From Spirochaetota bacterium (GTDB lineage: Bacteria > Spirochaetota > GWB1-36-13 > JAKPDD01): a stretch of 64,000 bases of DNA. Of the stretch, positions 44,198-53,230 are shown in pieces. Below the pieces are notes generated by a model, which was not told where the DNA came from, searched no databases, and worked only from the letters and a program-made list of their open reading frames with translations. The position numbers were made by a program, and so were the translations under genes. Location of the stretch: positions 1 to 64,000 of the forward strand of contig JAKPDD010000032.1 of NCBI GenBank assembly GCA_029552945.1. The letters are read 5' to 3'. Each line of letters starts with the position of its first letter. Position 1 is the first letter of the stretch.

Positions 44198-45979
44198 TTA
44201 AAATTTAAACTCTTCAAAATCTTTTCTTATTTTTAAAGACAGACTTGACATATCCTGGGAAATATTTTTAATACAATCAGCTGAGCTAAAAGTTTTATTT
44301 ATTATATTATTTTCATTACTAATAAGAATACTAATATTATTAGAAATCTCACTTAAATTTTTGCATATTCTTTTAAGTTTTTCTACACTAATAGTTTCCT
44401 CTTGGGCAACATTATCAATAAGACTACTTAACTCGTTAATAGAAGATAAAGTAGATACTATAGGATTAATAGATTTTTTTTGTTCATCAGAAAAAAGTAA
44501 AATATTATTGTTAAATTCAAACAATTCTTTTATTTTCTCTTTAAGTTTTTCAAAATTCTTAATAGTGTTTTCACTTTTCTCTTTATTTTTTTCCATACCT
44601 TCTATAATTTCTTTAACTATTATTTGTATATTTTTAGCGGATTTGTTAGATTTTTCAGCTAATTTTCTTATTTCTTCAGCAACAACAGCAAAACCTTTCC
44701 CATACTCTCCAGCATGAGCTGCTTCTATTGCTGCATTCATAGCAAGTAGATTTGTTTGTTCTGCTATATCCATTATTAATTCAACCATATCATTTATTTG
44801 AGTTGATATATTTGAAACATTCTCAATATCTCTAGAGAATTCTAAAATAATTTTTAAATTTTCTTCAGATAAATTAAAAAGTTCTTTTGCCGAAAGATTA
44901 GCATTATTTGAAATAACATAAAGTTTATCTACTATTAAAGATATATTTTCTACAGATACTACTGCAGCTTTTATCATCTCTTTATTTTTTAAAGTCTCTT
45001 TAGTCATTTTATTAATATAAGAGTAAATAATATCAACTGCTTCTTTAGCTTGTTCTACTATTTCATTTTGATCCTTCATTGTTAATAAAATCTTATCAGA
45101 AAACTCAAAAATTTCATTAAAACTTAGAAGTAATTTATCACTTTCATTTCTTAAGACATCACTATAATGATCAAGATCAAAATTTTGTTTCTTCAAGCTC
45201 ACCAAAACATTTTTTAAACTAGAGATAACTATTGCAAAATATTTAATTATAATTCCAATCTCATCTTCTTTTATTACTTTATTAAACTCAGATTCTATTT
45301 CCCCTGAATAATCTTTATTTTCAATCTTACTTAGATGGTTCTTTAAAAATTCAAGAGGCTTTATTATATTTTTTACAAATATTGTAATGACTACTAAGAG
45401 GATAAAAATAGAGAATGAAAAGATTAAAAAAGATATCAAATTAGAAGATCTTTTAATCTCTTCAACAATATATGAAGAAGCAAAATCAAATTTTATTATA
45501 ATATATCCTTTTTCCTCAGGTGGTAGATATTCACTTTTTTCAATCATCAAAAGCCTAATTCTATAAAATATACCTTCCCCTTCATTACTCTTAAAAATTG
45601 AATCACTATTCTGATTTTCTCTCCATTCTTTAATCTCATTAATTACATTAATTCCTATTCTTTCTTTTGAGCTGGAAATTATTATATTCCCATTATTATC
45701 TGTTAGATCTATTTCTTTTATTACTTTTTCTTCTTTCACTAAATTATTAACGTACAATTGAAAAGAATCAAAATCATCTCTTGACAAATATTTTTTAGCA
45801 ATAGCCTCAATTGAAGAAAGAATAAAAGGTGAGGAGAAACGAGGAACCTCTTTTATAATTATATCTTTAAGAAAGTTTAAAGAATATCTTAAAGAAGTTA
45901 TAGAAAATATAACTAAAAAGATAATCAATAATATTATCTTTACTCTTATTTTATTAAAATTTCCTAAAAAAAATCTCAT
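44198..45979 (-). CDS. Methyl-accepting chemotaxis protein
   Basis: 593 residues, an inner-membrane chemoreceptor. Membrane helix 1 lies at about 13-31 and helix 2 at about 183-205, enclosing a periplasmic sensor of ~150 residues with a Cache/PAS-like look ([18 protein letters not shown]). A HAMP-like linker follows ([23 protein letters not shown]). The signalling tip is canonical: [39 protein letters not shown], which contacts CheA and CheW. The ligand is unknown. It starts 21 bases after the periplasmic rhodanese gene, so both should be expressed from the G-tract promoter upstream. Confidence 0.93.
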   Translation of the reverse strand: MRFFLGNFNKIRVKIILLIIFLVIFSITSLRYSLNFLKDIIIKEVPRFSSPFILSSIEAIAKKYLSRDDFDSFQLYVNNLVKEEKVIKEIDLTDNNGNIIISSSKERIGINVINEIKEWRENQNSDSIFKSNEGEGIFYRIRLLMIEKSEYLPPEEKGYIIIKFDFASSYIVEEIKRSSNLISFLIFSFSIFILLVVITIFVKNIIKPLEFLKNHLSKIENKDYSGEIESEFNKVIKEDEIGIIIKYFAIVISSLKNVLVSLKKQNFDLDHYSDVLRNESDKLLLSFNEIFEFSDKILLTMKDQNEIVEQAKEAVDIIYSYINKMTKETLKNKEMIKAAVVSVENISLIVDKLYVISNNANLSAKELFNLSEENLKIILEFSRDIENVSNISTQINDMVELIMDIAEQTNLLAMNAAIEAAHAGEYGKGFAVVAEEIRKLAEKSNKSAKNIQIIVKEIIEGMEKNKEKSENTIKNFEKLKEKIKELFEFNNNILLFSDEQKKSINPIVSTLSSINELSSLIDNVAQEETISVEKLKRICKNLSEISNNISILISNENNIINKTFSSADCIKNISQDMSSLSLKIRKDFEEFKF

Positions 45980-46000
45980 TTAAAAAACTATTTTAAAATA

Positions 46001-46429
46001 TTATTCTTTTTCAACAGGTAATCCGGCTGCCATCCATGCAACAATACCACCCTTTAAATTAAAAACATTTTTATACCCCATCTCCTTTAATGTAGCAGCA
46101 GCTAATACTCCTCGCCCACCTTTTTTACAGTAGGTAATTATTTTCTTATTTTTATCTTTTACAATTTCCTCTATCCTAAACTCAATTGTACCCCTTGGTA
46201 TATGAATTGAACCTTTTATTTTACCTTCAGCAAGTTCTATCTTCTCTCTAACATCAATTATCACAATATCTTCTTTACCAATAATATTATACAGTTTTTG
46301 AGCATCTATCTCTTCTATCTTCTTTAAAGCCTCTTTGATAAAGTCATCAGCCTTTTTATCAGCATTAATTGAAAATGGCAACAAGATTAATAAAGAAAAA
46401 AAGAAAATAGAAACTCTAATTTTTTTCAT
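46001..46429 (-). CDS. Exported rhodanese-domain protein
   Basis: 142 residues. A signal peptide (KKIRVSIFFFSLLILLPFSINA) is followed by a single rhodanese domain: IVIIDVREKIELAEGKIKGSIHIP, then the active-site loop ITYCKKGGRGVLAA with the catalytic Cys, and YKNVFNLKGGIVAW. It should act in the periplasm as a sulfurtransferase or sulfur carrier. It is the first gene of a pair with the chemoreceptor. The Shine-Dalgarno AGGGGG lies close to the ATG. Upstream are an A12 and a G12 tract on the coding strand. Confidence 0.88.
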   Translation of the reverse strand: MKKIRVSIFFFSLLILLPFSINADKKADDFIKEALKKIEEIDAQKLYNIIGKEDIVIIDVREKIELAEGKIKGSIHIPRGTIEFRIEEIVKDKNKKIITYCKKGGRGVLAAATLKEMGYKNVFNLKGGIVAWMAAGLPVEKE

Positions 46430-46442
46430 TATATCCCCCTAA

Positions 46443-46454
46443 TTTTTTTTTTTT
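46443..46454. repeat. T12 homopolymer in the rhodanese leader
   Basis: Twelve T on the plus strand, A12 on the coding strand, between the candidate G-tract promoter and the rhodanese Shine-Dalgarno. It lies in the predicted untranslated leader and is long enough to vary in length by slippage. Confidence 0.7.
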
Positions 46455-46486
46455 GAAAAAATTGAAAAAATTTTTTTATAAAAAAA

Positions 46487-46516
46487 ATTACTAAAAACCC
46501 CCCCCCCCCAAGTCAA
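46487..46516 (-). promoter_or_regulatory. Candidate phase-variable promoter with a G12 spacer
   Basis: On the minus strand TTGACT (46511-46516, 5/6 to TTGACA) is followed by T, then twelve G (46498-46509), then TTTTTAGTAAT. AGTAAT (4/6) sits at an 18-base spacing and TAGTAA at 17. The G tract is therefore most of the -35/-10 spacer, and adding or losing a G would change promoter spacing by one base, as in the neisserial porA promoter. The gene served is the exported rhodanese, with the chemoreceptor behind it. A G12 tract is the only such run in this AT-rich window. Confidence 0.65.
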
Positions 46517-46567
46517 GAAAAAATTAAAAATATAAATAGTAAAGTTAATTTTAGACTAATTAACTTT

Positions 46568-47794
46568 TTAAGACTTGACTACTTCATTAAGTTTTTCATG
46601 AATAAAAAAAGATATTTTCCTAACATCATCATCAGTAAGTTCTAAGAAAGAAAGTCCAATCATGTTTTCATTGATATTTTGAACCCTAAGTTTAGCTTTA
46701 ACAACAAACCCTTTAAGAGAAAACTGCCCTTCAAATATAGAACCAACAGATACTTCTGAAATATTTTGAGGTGGGAACTCAACTAAAACACCACCTACAC
46801 TTATATCAAGTATTTTAACAGTCAAAGTGTTAATATCTTTTAAGCCAGAATAAATTATAAGTTTTGCCTTATCTTCATCAGATAGTTTTACTCTTACATG
46901 TTTTCTTGCAACATTGTATTTAACCCCTATCCTCTCCAATAAAAGCACCATAGCTTTTGCGGTTTTTATGTTATCAAAGTGTTTTGGTATATATCCTAAT
47001 AAATTGTTTTTATACTTTTCATATAACTCTTTATTCCACTCTTTCTCAGAACAATAGAAAACAATTTTAATATTAGGAGAAACATTAAGAATTTTATCCA
47101 TTATCTCATACAGTGATTTATGACTTATAAGGTTAAAAACACCTATAAAAACTAATGAAATATCTTTACTTTTAATTAGTTCACAAAGCATTGTAATATC
47201 ATTAACAGAATATATACTAAAACCTTTAGGTATAAAAACCTCTATAAAAAAACTAGTAACTATTTCGGTTATATTATATAGAACTATACCCGCAGGATCA
47301 AGTATAATATCTTCTTTAAGAACAAGATAGATATTAAAATCCCCTATAGGACTTGTTAACTCTATTACCCCGAGCTTGGTATTTTTATAAAATATATTAA
47401 TGTTTTTACCAATATATACCTTTGGCGGCATTATATTACAGTTAAGATTAATCTCTTCAAGGAACCCCATAGCATTACCAGCAATCATATTTGACATCTC
47501 AAGTATAGAAGCCTCTAACATCTTTGTATCATACTCAGACAATGCATTCCCCACAACATCTTTAGCAAGCTTAAAAGCAAGGTCCCGGGGAAAGTCAAAT
47601 ATAATCCTTGTCTCTATATCACCTACTATTCTTATTTCAACTTTTATATCTCCTATAGACTTATGTCCATCTAAAGGATAAACCTCCTTTTTATTGAACT
47701 TTATAGTGGTTATTTCATTTAAAACTTTAATTGCAGCTTTTAAAAAGGGAATTACTATTTTTATATTATTTTCAACTGTCTTTTGTTTCTCCAT
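46568..47794 (-). CDS. CheX phosphatase - pseudo-receiver - PilZ protein
   Basis: 408 residues from the ATG at 47794 (the track's start 8 codons earlier lacks a Shine-Dalgarno). An N-terminal CheX-like domain (about 10-165) has the catalytic ExxN in EMSNMIAGNAMGFLEE. A middle alpha/beta region (about 190-290) looks like a receiver, but the Asp position reads ISLVFIGVFN. The C-terminal PilZ domain (about 295-400) has both c-di-GMP motifs, RKHVR and DISVGGVLVEF. It could dephosphorylate CheY or another receiver under c-di-GMP control; this is inference from domains. The start overlaps the upstream glycosidase-like gene by 23 bases. No membrane helix is present. Confidence 0.82.
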   Translation of the reverse strand: MEKQKTVENNIKIVIPFLKAAIKVLNEITTIKFNKKEVYPLDGHKSIGDIKVEIRIVGDIETRIIFDFPRDLAFKLAKDVVGNALSEYDTKMLEASILEMSNMIAGNAMGFLEEINLNCNIMPPKVYIGKNINIFYKNTKLGVIELTSPIGDFNIYLVLKEDIILDPAGIVLYNITEIVTSFFIEVFIPKGFSIYSVNDITMLCELIKSKDISLVFIGVFNLISHKSLYEIMDKILNVSPNIKIVFYCSEKEWNKELYEKYKNNLLGYIPKHFDNIKTAKAMVLLLERIGVKYNVARKHVRVKLSDEDKAKLIIYSGLKDINTLTVKILDISVGGVLVEFPPQNISEVSVGSIFEGQFSLKGFVVKAKLRVQNINENMIGLSFLELTDDDVRKISFFIHEKLNEVVKS

Positions 47795-49898
47795 TAACCA
47801 TCCCTTTCTTAGAAACATTTTTAATGTTTAAAAGGCCCTCTTTTAATATAATATAATTAGTACCTGGATTCCAAAAAGTATAGCCCATATCAATAGAATT
47901 AATAATACCTTTAACCTGATTTTCTATATATAAAGGTCCATAATAGTTTCTATCATAAGATACATTAAGTTTAAAAGCCTGCACATAAGGTCTTATTACA
48001 ACTGATTTCTGAGCTATGTAAAAGTTCCTAAAACTACCAAAATAGTATATCCTGTATGTCCTATCTTCATAAGGCTGATAATTTAAAAAGTCTTGAGAAA
48101 AATGTGAAGGATAATACATAGGGCATATAACATCAACAAAGTCTTTTAATATCTCAACTTCTTGCCCTGTTCTTGAACCAGTCCTATGCCATCCATTAGC
48201 CCCATATATATCTATAGATATAGGTGCTTTTATATTATCTCTTGCATATAAAAGAAAAGATAAGAGAGCAGTCTCTTTGTCCATCCCTTTTTCATAATTT
48301 TGATAAACAGCATCGCCAAGATTTATACCATCTGTTGGAAATCTTATATAATCAAATTGTATTTCATCAAATCCTCTCTCAATAAGCTCTTTTGCTATTC
48401 TTACATTATAATCCCATACTTTAGGTGAATATGGATCAACCCAGAACCCAGAGTTATAATCCTCTGTTCCTTTTTTATTTACTATTCCCCGCCATGGTTT
48501 ACCATTTCTATCTTTAATAGCAAGTTCATAGTTATTATAATGATATAATACTTTATCTTTAAATACTACAATCCTTGCAACAGTATATATATTGTTTTCT
48601 TTACATTTTTTTATAAACTCATCAAGATCAATAGGATTTTGAACAACCCCCATCTTTTTTAAGACTTCATCTTTTACATTAAATCTTAATATCCCAAAGT
48701 CATCCTTCATATCAATAGTAATCATATTAAGACCATAATCTTTCATTATCTCTAAAATATTTTCAAATCTTTTTTTCTGGGTAGGTACATAAAACTGAAT
48801 ATATAAACCCCTTTTATCTTTTGCCAATCTTTTGTATCCATCAAAATTATTTCTTAAAAGCCATAAACTATTGAAAAAATATTCGGGTTTACTATTTTTG
48901 AATATAACAAGACAATTTGGTTTTATTTCTTCTGAAGATAAACTACTGTCAATTTTATCAGATTCAATCCTATTTAGAGTATTTTTTTCTAAATTATATT
49001 CATATATCCCATCTTCTGAAACAAAATAAACACTCTTATTTGCATAATATAAAGATTCAACCATCCCAAAATCTTTTTTAATCTTAAAGACCTGCTTCCA
49101 TTTTTTAGTTTTAAAATCAAGTTCATATAAAATTGGTGTAAAAGAGTTTGAAGCAAAAACTCTTACCTTATTATCTTCATCTTTAGCACTAATAATATTG
49201 CTTACATCCTGAATCATATTAGAGTATTTGTAAAGCCCATCTACTATTTCTTCCCATTTTTTATCACCAATTGTTTTAATAAAAAAACCTTTAAAAGATG
49301 TGCCATAAGCAACATATACCTTAATTCTGTCCTGTTCTTTAATAGAAAATATTGTAGAATCTGTAATAGAAGAATAATGAGAAGATGGTATATCAAGTCT
49401 TTCCCATTTTAATCCTTTATTAATTGAATAATAAACATTTTTTGAGCTATTAGCAATAACTATTGAATCATCAAAAGGATCAACTTTAATAGACTTAATA
49501 TAATCAATTATTACTTTTGTTTCAAAATATTTTTTATCCTGGTTAAAAATTTTTATCTTATGAGAATAAATTCCATCATTAACTGGTTTAAAAGTTTTAA
49601 GATCCTCTGAAAAAAATATACCCTCATATTTAGTAAGAACAAAAAAACCGTATGAGGTTTTTATAACATTAACAACAGGTTTATCGAAAATAAGATTCCT
49701 TTTATTTGAATTAGTTTCTAATAGATATAAACCATTATCAGAACCAAGTAGTAAATAATCTTTCATTAAAGACAAATTAATCTCTGTATTAACAATAGTT
49801 TTTGATTCATCCCCTCTGTGTGTTTTAATTGAAAAAGAAAGAATAAATATTAAAAAGAGAAAGTTAATTGTTATAATAACCAATCTTTTAACACTCAT
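47772..49898 (-). CDS. Exported DUF4015 glycoside hydrolase-like protein with N-terminal propeller
   Basis: 708 residues. An N-terminal membrane/signal segment (LVIITINFLFLIFILSFSI) is followed by ~330 residues of propeller-like repeats (YYSINKGLKWERLDIPSSH resembles a BNR/sialidase repeat). The C-terminal ~340 residues match the DUF4015/COG1306 putative glycosidase TIM barrel: GLYIQFYVPTQKKRFENIL, ITIDMKDDFGILRF, DPYSPKVWDYNVRIAKELIERGFDEIQFDYIRFPTDG and VICPMYYPSHFS. The substrate is unknown; an extracytoplasmic polysaccharide or peptidoglycan glycan is plausible. AGAGGGG precedes the ATG, 16 bases after the ATPase-fold gene. Confidence 0.8.
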   Translation of the reverse strand: MSVKRLVIITINFLFLIFILSFSIKTHRGDESKTIVNTEINLSLMKDYLLLGSDNGLYLLETNSNKRNLIFDKPVVNVIKTSYGFFVLTKYEGIFFSEDLKTFKPVNDGIYSHKIKIFNQDKKYFETKVIIDYIKSIKVDPFDDSIVIANSSKNVYYSINKGLKWERLDIPSSHYSSITDSTIFSIKEQDRIKVYVAYGTSFKGFFIKTIGDKKWEEIVDGLYKYSNMIQDVSNIISAKDEDNKVRVFASNSFTPILYELDFKTKKWKQVFKIKKDFGMVESLYYANKSVYFVSEDGIYEYNLEKNTLNRIESDKIDSSLSSEEIKPNCLVIFKNSKPEYFFNSLWLLRNNFDGYKRLAKDKRGLYIQFYVPTQKKRFENILEIMKDYGLNMITIDMKDDFGILRFNVKDEVLKKMGVVQNPIDLDEFIKKCKENNIYTVARIVVFKDKVLYHYNNYELAIKDRNGKPWRGIVNKKGTEDYNSGFWVDPYSPKVWDYNVRIAKELIERGFDEIQFDYIRFPTDGINLGDAVYQNYEKGMDKETALLSFLLYARDNIKAPISIDIYGANGWHRTGSRTGQEVEILKDFVDVICPMYYPSHFSQDFLNYQPYEDRTYRIYYFGSFRNFYIAQKSVVIRPYVQAFKLNVSYDRNYYGPLYIENQVKGIINSIDMGYTFWNPGTNYIILKEGLLNIKNVSKKGMVNGETKDS

Positions 49899-49914
49899 AA
49901 AAACCCCTCTAAAT

Positions 49915-50439
49915 TTATTTTATTCTTTTTCTTATAATAACTTTTGTTCCATTAATCATACCTTCTGAAAAACTTATCGTTTTATTTCCCTTTTTATCTA
50001 TAAGGAATATATCAAAATAGTCAGCAAACTTTTTAGCTGCATATAAGCCAAGTCCAAACCTTGCGTAACCTTCTCTTGCCCTATATTCTTCAAAAAGTTT
50101 ATCAAATACATCTATATTACTTATATCTTTTGCGAATATATCATAAGGAAGTGTTTTAAAGTCAAAACCACCGGCCCCATCCGATACTATTGTTGTAAAA
50201 AATGTTTTATCAACATCAAGGAATAATATTATCGGATTATCAACATTATTTTTTATAGAAGCTATGATAGAATTCGTAAGTAGCTCCATCACAACAAACT
50301 CCCACTGTACATCATATGGATATTTTAATGGAGTTTTTATACTAAGCAATAACCCTAAAAGATCTCTTACACTATTTTTTGAACTCAGTGAAAGTATAAG
50401 TTGTGTATAACTTTTTCCTTTATAATAAATTTTTCCCAT
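49915..50439 (-). CDS. GHKL ATPase-fold regulator (RsbW/anti-sigma kinase-like)
   Basis: 174 residues with a single HATPase domain and no dimerisation helix or phosphoacceptor His. The N-box is ELLTNSIIASI, the G1 box VSDGAGGFD and the G2 box FGLGLYAAKKFADY. Stand-alone domains of this kind are usually serine kinases that bind an anti-sigma antagonist or sigma factor, or ATP-sensing regulators. No antagonist or sigma gene is adjacent, so the role is open. TTGAGGAA precedes the ATG. It leads the minus-strand run to the DUF4015 and CheX-PilZ genes and is divergent from polA. Confidence 0.7.
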   Translation of the reverse strand: MGKIYYKGKSYTQLILSLSSKNSVRDLLGLLLSIKTPLKYPYDVQWEFVVMELLTNSIIASIKNNVDNPIILFLDVDKTFFTTIVSDGAGGFDFKTLPYDIFAKDISNIDVFDKLFEEYRAREGYARFGLGLYAAKKFADYFDIFLIDKKGNKTISFSEGMINGTKVIIRKRIK

Positions 50440-50476
50440 AAATTCCTCAAGAAAAACTGTATATAAAATATCGGAT

Positions 50477-50505
50477 TTGACAGGAATAATTAGTATTAAA
50501 ATAAC
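50477..50505 (+). promoter_or_regulatory. Candidate promoter for polA
   Basis: TTGACA (6/6) and AATAAC (4/6) separated by 17 bases. It would start transcription about 75 bases upstream of the polA TTG, leaving the TATTTTGACAAAATAA word in the leader. Confidence 0.4.
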
Positions 50506-50558
50506 CTTTTAAAATTATCAAAATTTTAATACTAAGTTTAATTAATTTTAAAATTTGT

Positions 50559-50574
50559 ATTTTGACAAAATAAA
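50559..50574. repeat. TATTTTGACAAAATAA word, copy 2
   Basis: Identical to 12319-12334. It ends 10 bases before the polA start codon and overlaps the approach to the Shine-Dalgarno, where a bound protein could affect polA expression. Confidence 0.35.
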
Positions 50575-50584
50575 AGGAGATTAT

Positions 50585-53230
50585 TTGAAAATAATAGATA
50601 CATTAGGACTTATTTATAAAGCATATTACGCACTCATTAATAATAAACTTATAACAAGTTATGGTTTCCCAACATACTGTATATTTGGTTTTTTTCAGAC
50701 ACTTTTCAAATTTATTGAAGGAGATAAAGACAAATTTATATTGGTATTTGAATCAACAACCCCAACTTTTAGAAAAGATTTATATCAACCCTATAAAGCA
50801 AATAGACCACCAGTCCCCGATGAATTAAAAGCTCAGATAAACTATTTAATAGAAATAATAAACAACTCAAATATTCCTATGATATATAAAGATGGTTATG
50901 AGGCTGATGATGTAATAGGATCTATTGCAAAAAAAATAGCTAACAATGAAAATGTTTATATATTAACTTCAGATAAAGACCTTTTACAACTTGTTGATAA
51001 AAATATATCTATATTAAAACCACAAAAAAATATCACAGATATAAAAAAAATAGGAGTTGAAGAGGTTTATCAAGAAATTGGGGTATATCCTAACCAGATT
51101 CCAGACTACCTGGGTTTAATAGGTGATTCATCTGATAATATACCAGGAGTAAAAGGTATAGGTCCAAAAACAGCAGTTGCACTTCTGCAAGAATATAAAA
51201 CAATCGAAAATATATATGAAAATATTGATAAAATAGATAAAAATATATCTAAAAAACTAATAGAAGATAGAGAAAACGCTTTTCTAAGTAAAAAACTTGC
51301 TACAATAATTACAGACCTGGAAATAGATATAGAAAATTATACATCAAATGATATAGACACAGAAAAACTTTTGGATTATTTTAAAAAACTTGAGTTCAAA
51401 AAGTTTACTAGAGAGTTTGTTGAAAACGCATTTGGTATTCAATCTAAAAAAGTTTTATCAATAATTGAACCCTCAAGATATCATCTTATAAATACTATAG
51501 AAGAACTTAAAATTTTAAAAAATAAAATTTTAGAAAAAAAATTTTGTTGCATAGATACTGAAACAACCACATTAAACATATTAGAAGCAAAGATGATAGG
51601 AATATCGTTTTCAGTTGAAGAAAAAGAAGCATATTACATAAGTTTTACAGGGGAAAAAAGTATAAAGAAAGATGATTTTATAAGAGAGTTTAAAGAAATA
51701 ATAGAATCAGAGGAGATAAAAAAGATTGGACAAAATATAAAGTATGATTATCACGTTTTAAGAAATGATGGTTTAATACTGAAAGGAATATATTTTGACA
51801 CAATGATTGCAGCACATCTACTGGAACCAGATGAAAGAACATACAATATGGATATTCTTGCTGAAAAATATCTTAACTATAAAACAATAAAATATAATGA
51901 TATAGTGGAAAAAGATAAAACACTCCTTTCACTTGATGTTGGAAAAGTTAAGGACTACTCTTGTGAAGATGCTGATATAACCTTAAGGCTCTACAATATT
52001 TTTAAAAACAAAATAAAAGAGGAGAATCTTGAATATATATTTTATAATATTGAAATGAAATTATTACCAATATTAGCTGAGATGGAGCAAACTGGAATTA
52101 AGATTGACAAGAATATAATAAATAACCTTGAAAAAGAGATTGTAAAAGAAATAAGAGATATTACAGAAAAAATATATAGTGAAGCTGGAACACAGTTTAA
52201 CATAAACTCACCAAAACAGTTATCAGAAATTTTATACAAAAAATTAAACATATCAACAAAAGGAATAAAAAAAAGAACTACTGGTTTTGCAACAGATGAA
52301 AGGAACCTAAAAAAACTTAAAGAAAACAAAATAGTATCATTAATTTTAGAATATAGATCTTTAAATAAATACCTTAATACCTATTTAATCCCACTTTCAG
52401 ATTATCTAATAAAAGATAAAATACATACAAACTTCAGTCAGGTGGGAACAGCAACAGGAAGACTATCCTCAAGTTCACCAAATTTACAAAATATACCTAT
52501 TAAAGACCCAATAGGAAGGAAAATAAGAAATAGTTTCATAGCTGAAAATAGTAATCTATTAATAAGTGCTGACTATTCCCAGATAGAACTAAGACTTATG
52601 GCTGCATTCTCTAAAGATAAAATATTAACAGAATCATTTAATAAAGATATAGATATACATAAAGTAACAGCAAGTCTAATTTTTAATATGGATTACAAGG
52701 ATATTGCAGAAGAACAGAGAAGAATAGCAAAAACAATAAACTTCGGAATAATATATGGCATGGGTCAGTATAAATTAGCAGATGAACTTGAAATTACACC
52801 AGCAGAAGCAAAGGTTTTTATAGACTCCTATTTTAACATATTTAAAGGAGTAAAAGAATATATAGAAACAGTTAAAGAAGAGGCTTTAAGAAAAGGTTAT
52901 GTTGAAACAATTTTTGGAAGAAAAAGATTTTTAAATAAGATAAAAGATATAAGAAAAGATGAAATGGAAAGAATAGCAGTTAATACAATAATCCAGGGAA
53001 GTAATGCTGACATTATAAAAATAGGAATGATAAAAATAAACGATATACTACAAGAATATGATGCTAAAATGGTTTTACAAATCCATGATGAATTATTGTT
53101 TGAAGTAAAGGAAGAGAAAGCAGAAGAGTTAAGTAAAATCATTAAAGAGATAATGGAGAATATAGTTAAAATAGAAATACCATTAAAGGTTAACATTGCA
53201 ATAGGTAAATCATGGGGTGAACTAAAATGA
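50585..53230 (+). CDS. polA: DNA polymerase I
   Basis: 881 residues from the TTG at 50585, which follows AAAGGAGA by four bases and gives MKIIDTLGLIYKAYYAL; the track's earlier TTG lies upstream of that site. The 5' nuclease domain (about 1-270) has PPVPDELKAQ, EADDVIG, TSDKDLLQLV and GDSSDNIPGVKGIGPKTA. The 3'-5' proofreading domain keeps its acidic residues (CIDTETTTLN, KYDYHVL, DYSCEDADIT). The polymerase domain has SADYSQIELRLMA, RRIAKTINFGIIYGMG and QIHDELLFEV. All three activities should be present. The stop overlaps glcD by 4 bases. Confidence 0.96.
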   Translation: MKIIDTLGLIYKAYYALINNKLITSYGFPTYCIFGFFQTLFKFIEGDKDKFILVFESTTPTFRKDLYQPYKANRPPVPDELKAQINYLIEIINNSNIPMIYKDGYEADDVIGSIAKKIANNENVYILTSDKDLLQLVDKNISILKPQKNITDIKKIGVEEVYQEIGVYPNQIPDYLGLIGDSSDNIPGVKGIGPKTAVALLQEYKTIENIYENIDKIDKNISKKLIEDRENAFLSKKLATIITDLEIDIENYTSNDIDTEKLLDYFKKLEFKKFTREFVENAFGIQSKKVLSIIEPSRYHLINTIEELKILKNKILEKKFCCIDTETTTLNILEAKMIGISFSVEEKEAYYISFTGEKSIKKDDFIREFKEIIESEEIKKIGQNIKYDYHVLRNDGLILKGIYFDTMIAAHLLEPDERTYNMDILAEKYLNYKTIKYNDIVEKDKTLLSLDVGKVKDYSCEDADITLRLYNIFKNKIKEENLEYIFYNIEMKLLPILAEMEQTGIKIDKNIINNLEKEIVKEIRDITEKIYSEAGTQFNINSPKQLSEILYKKLNISTKGIKKRTTGFATDERNLKKLKENKIVSLILEYRSLNKYLNTYLIPLSDYLIKDKIHTNFSQVGTATGRLSSSSPNLQNIPIKDPIGRKIRNSFIAENSNLLISADYSQIELRLMAAFSKDKILTESFNKDIDIHKVTASLIFNMDYKDIAEEQRRIAKTINFGIIYGMGQYKLADELEITPAEAKVFIDSYFNIFKGVKEYIETVKEEALRKGYVETIFGRKRFLNKIKDIRKDEMERIAVNTIIQGSNADIIKIGMIKINDILQEYDAKMVLQIHDELLFEVKEEKAEELSKIIKEIMENIVKIEIPLKVNIAIGKSWGELK

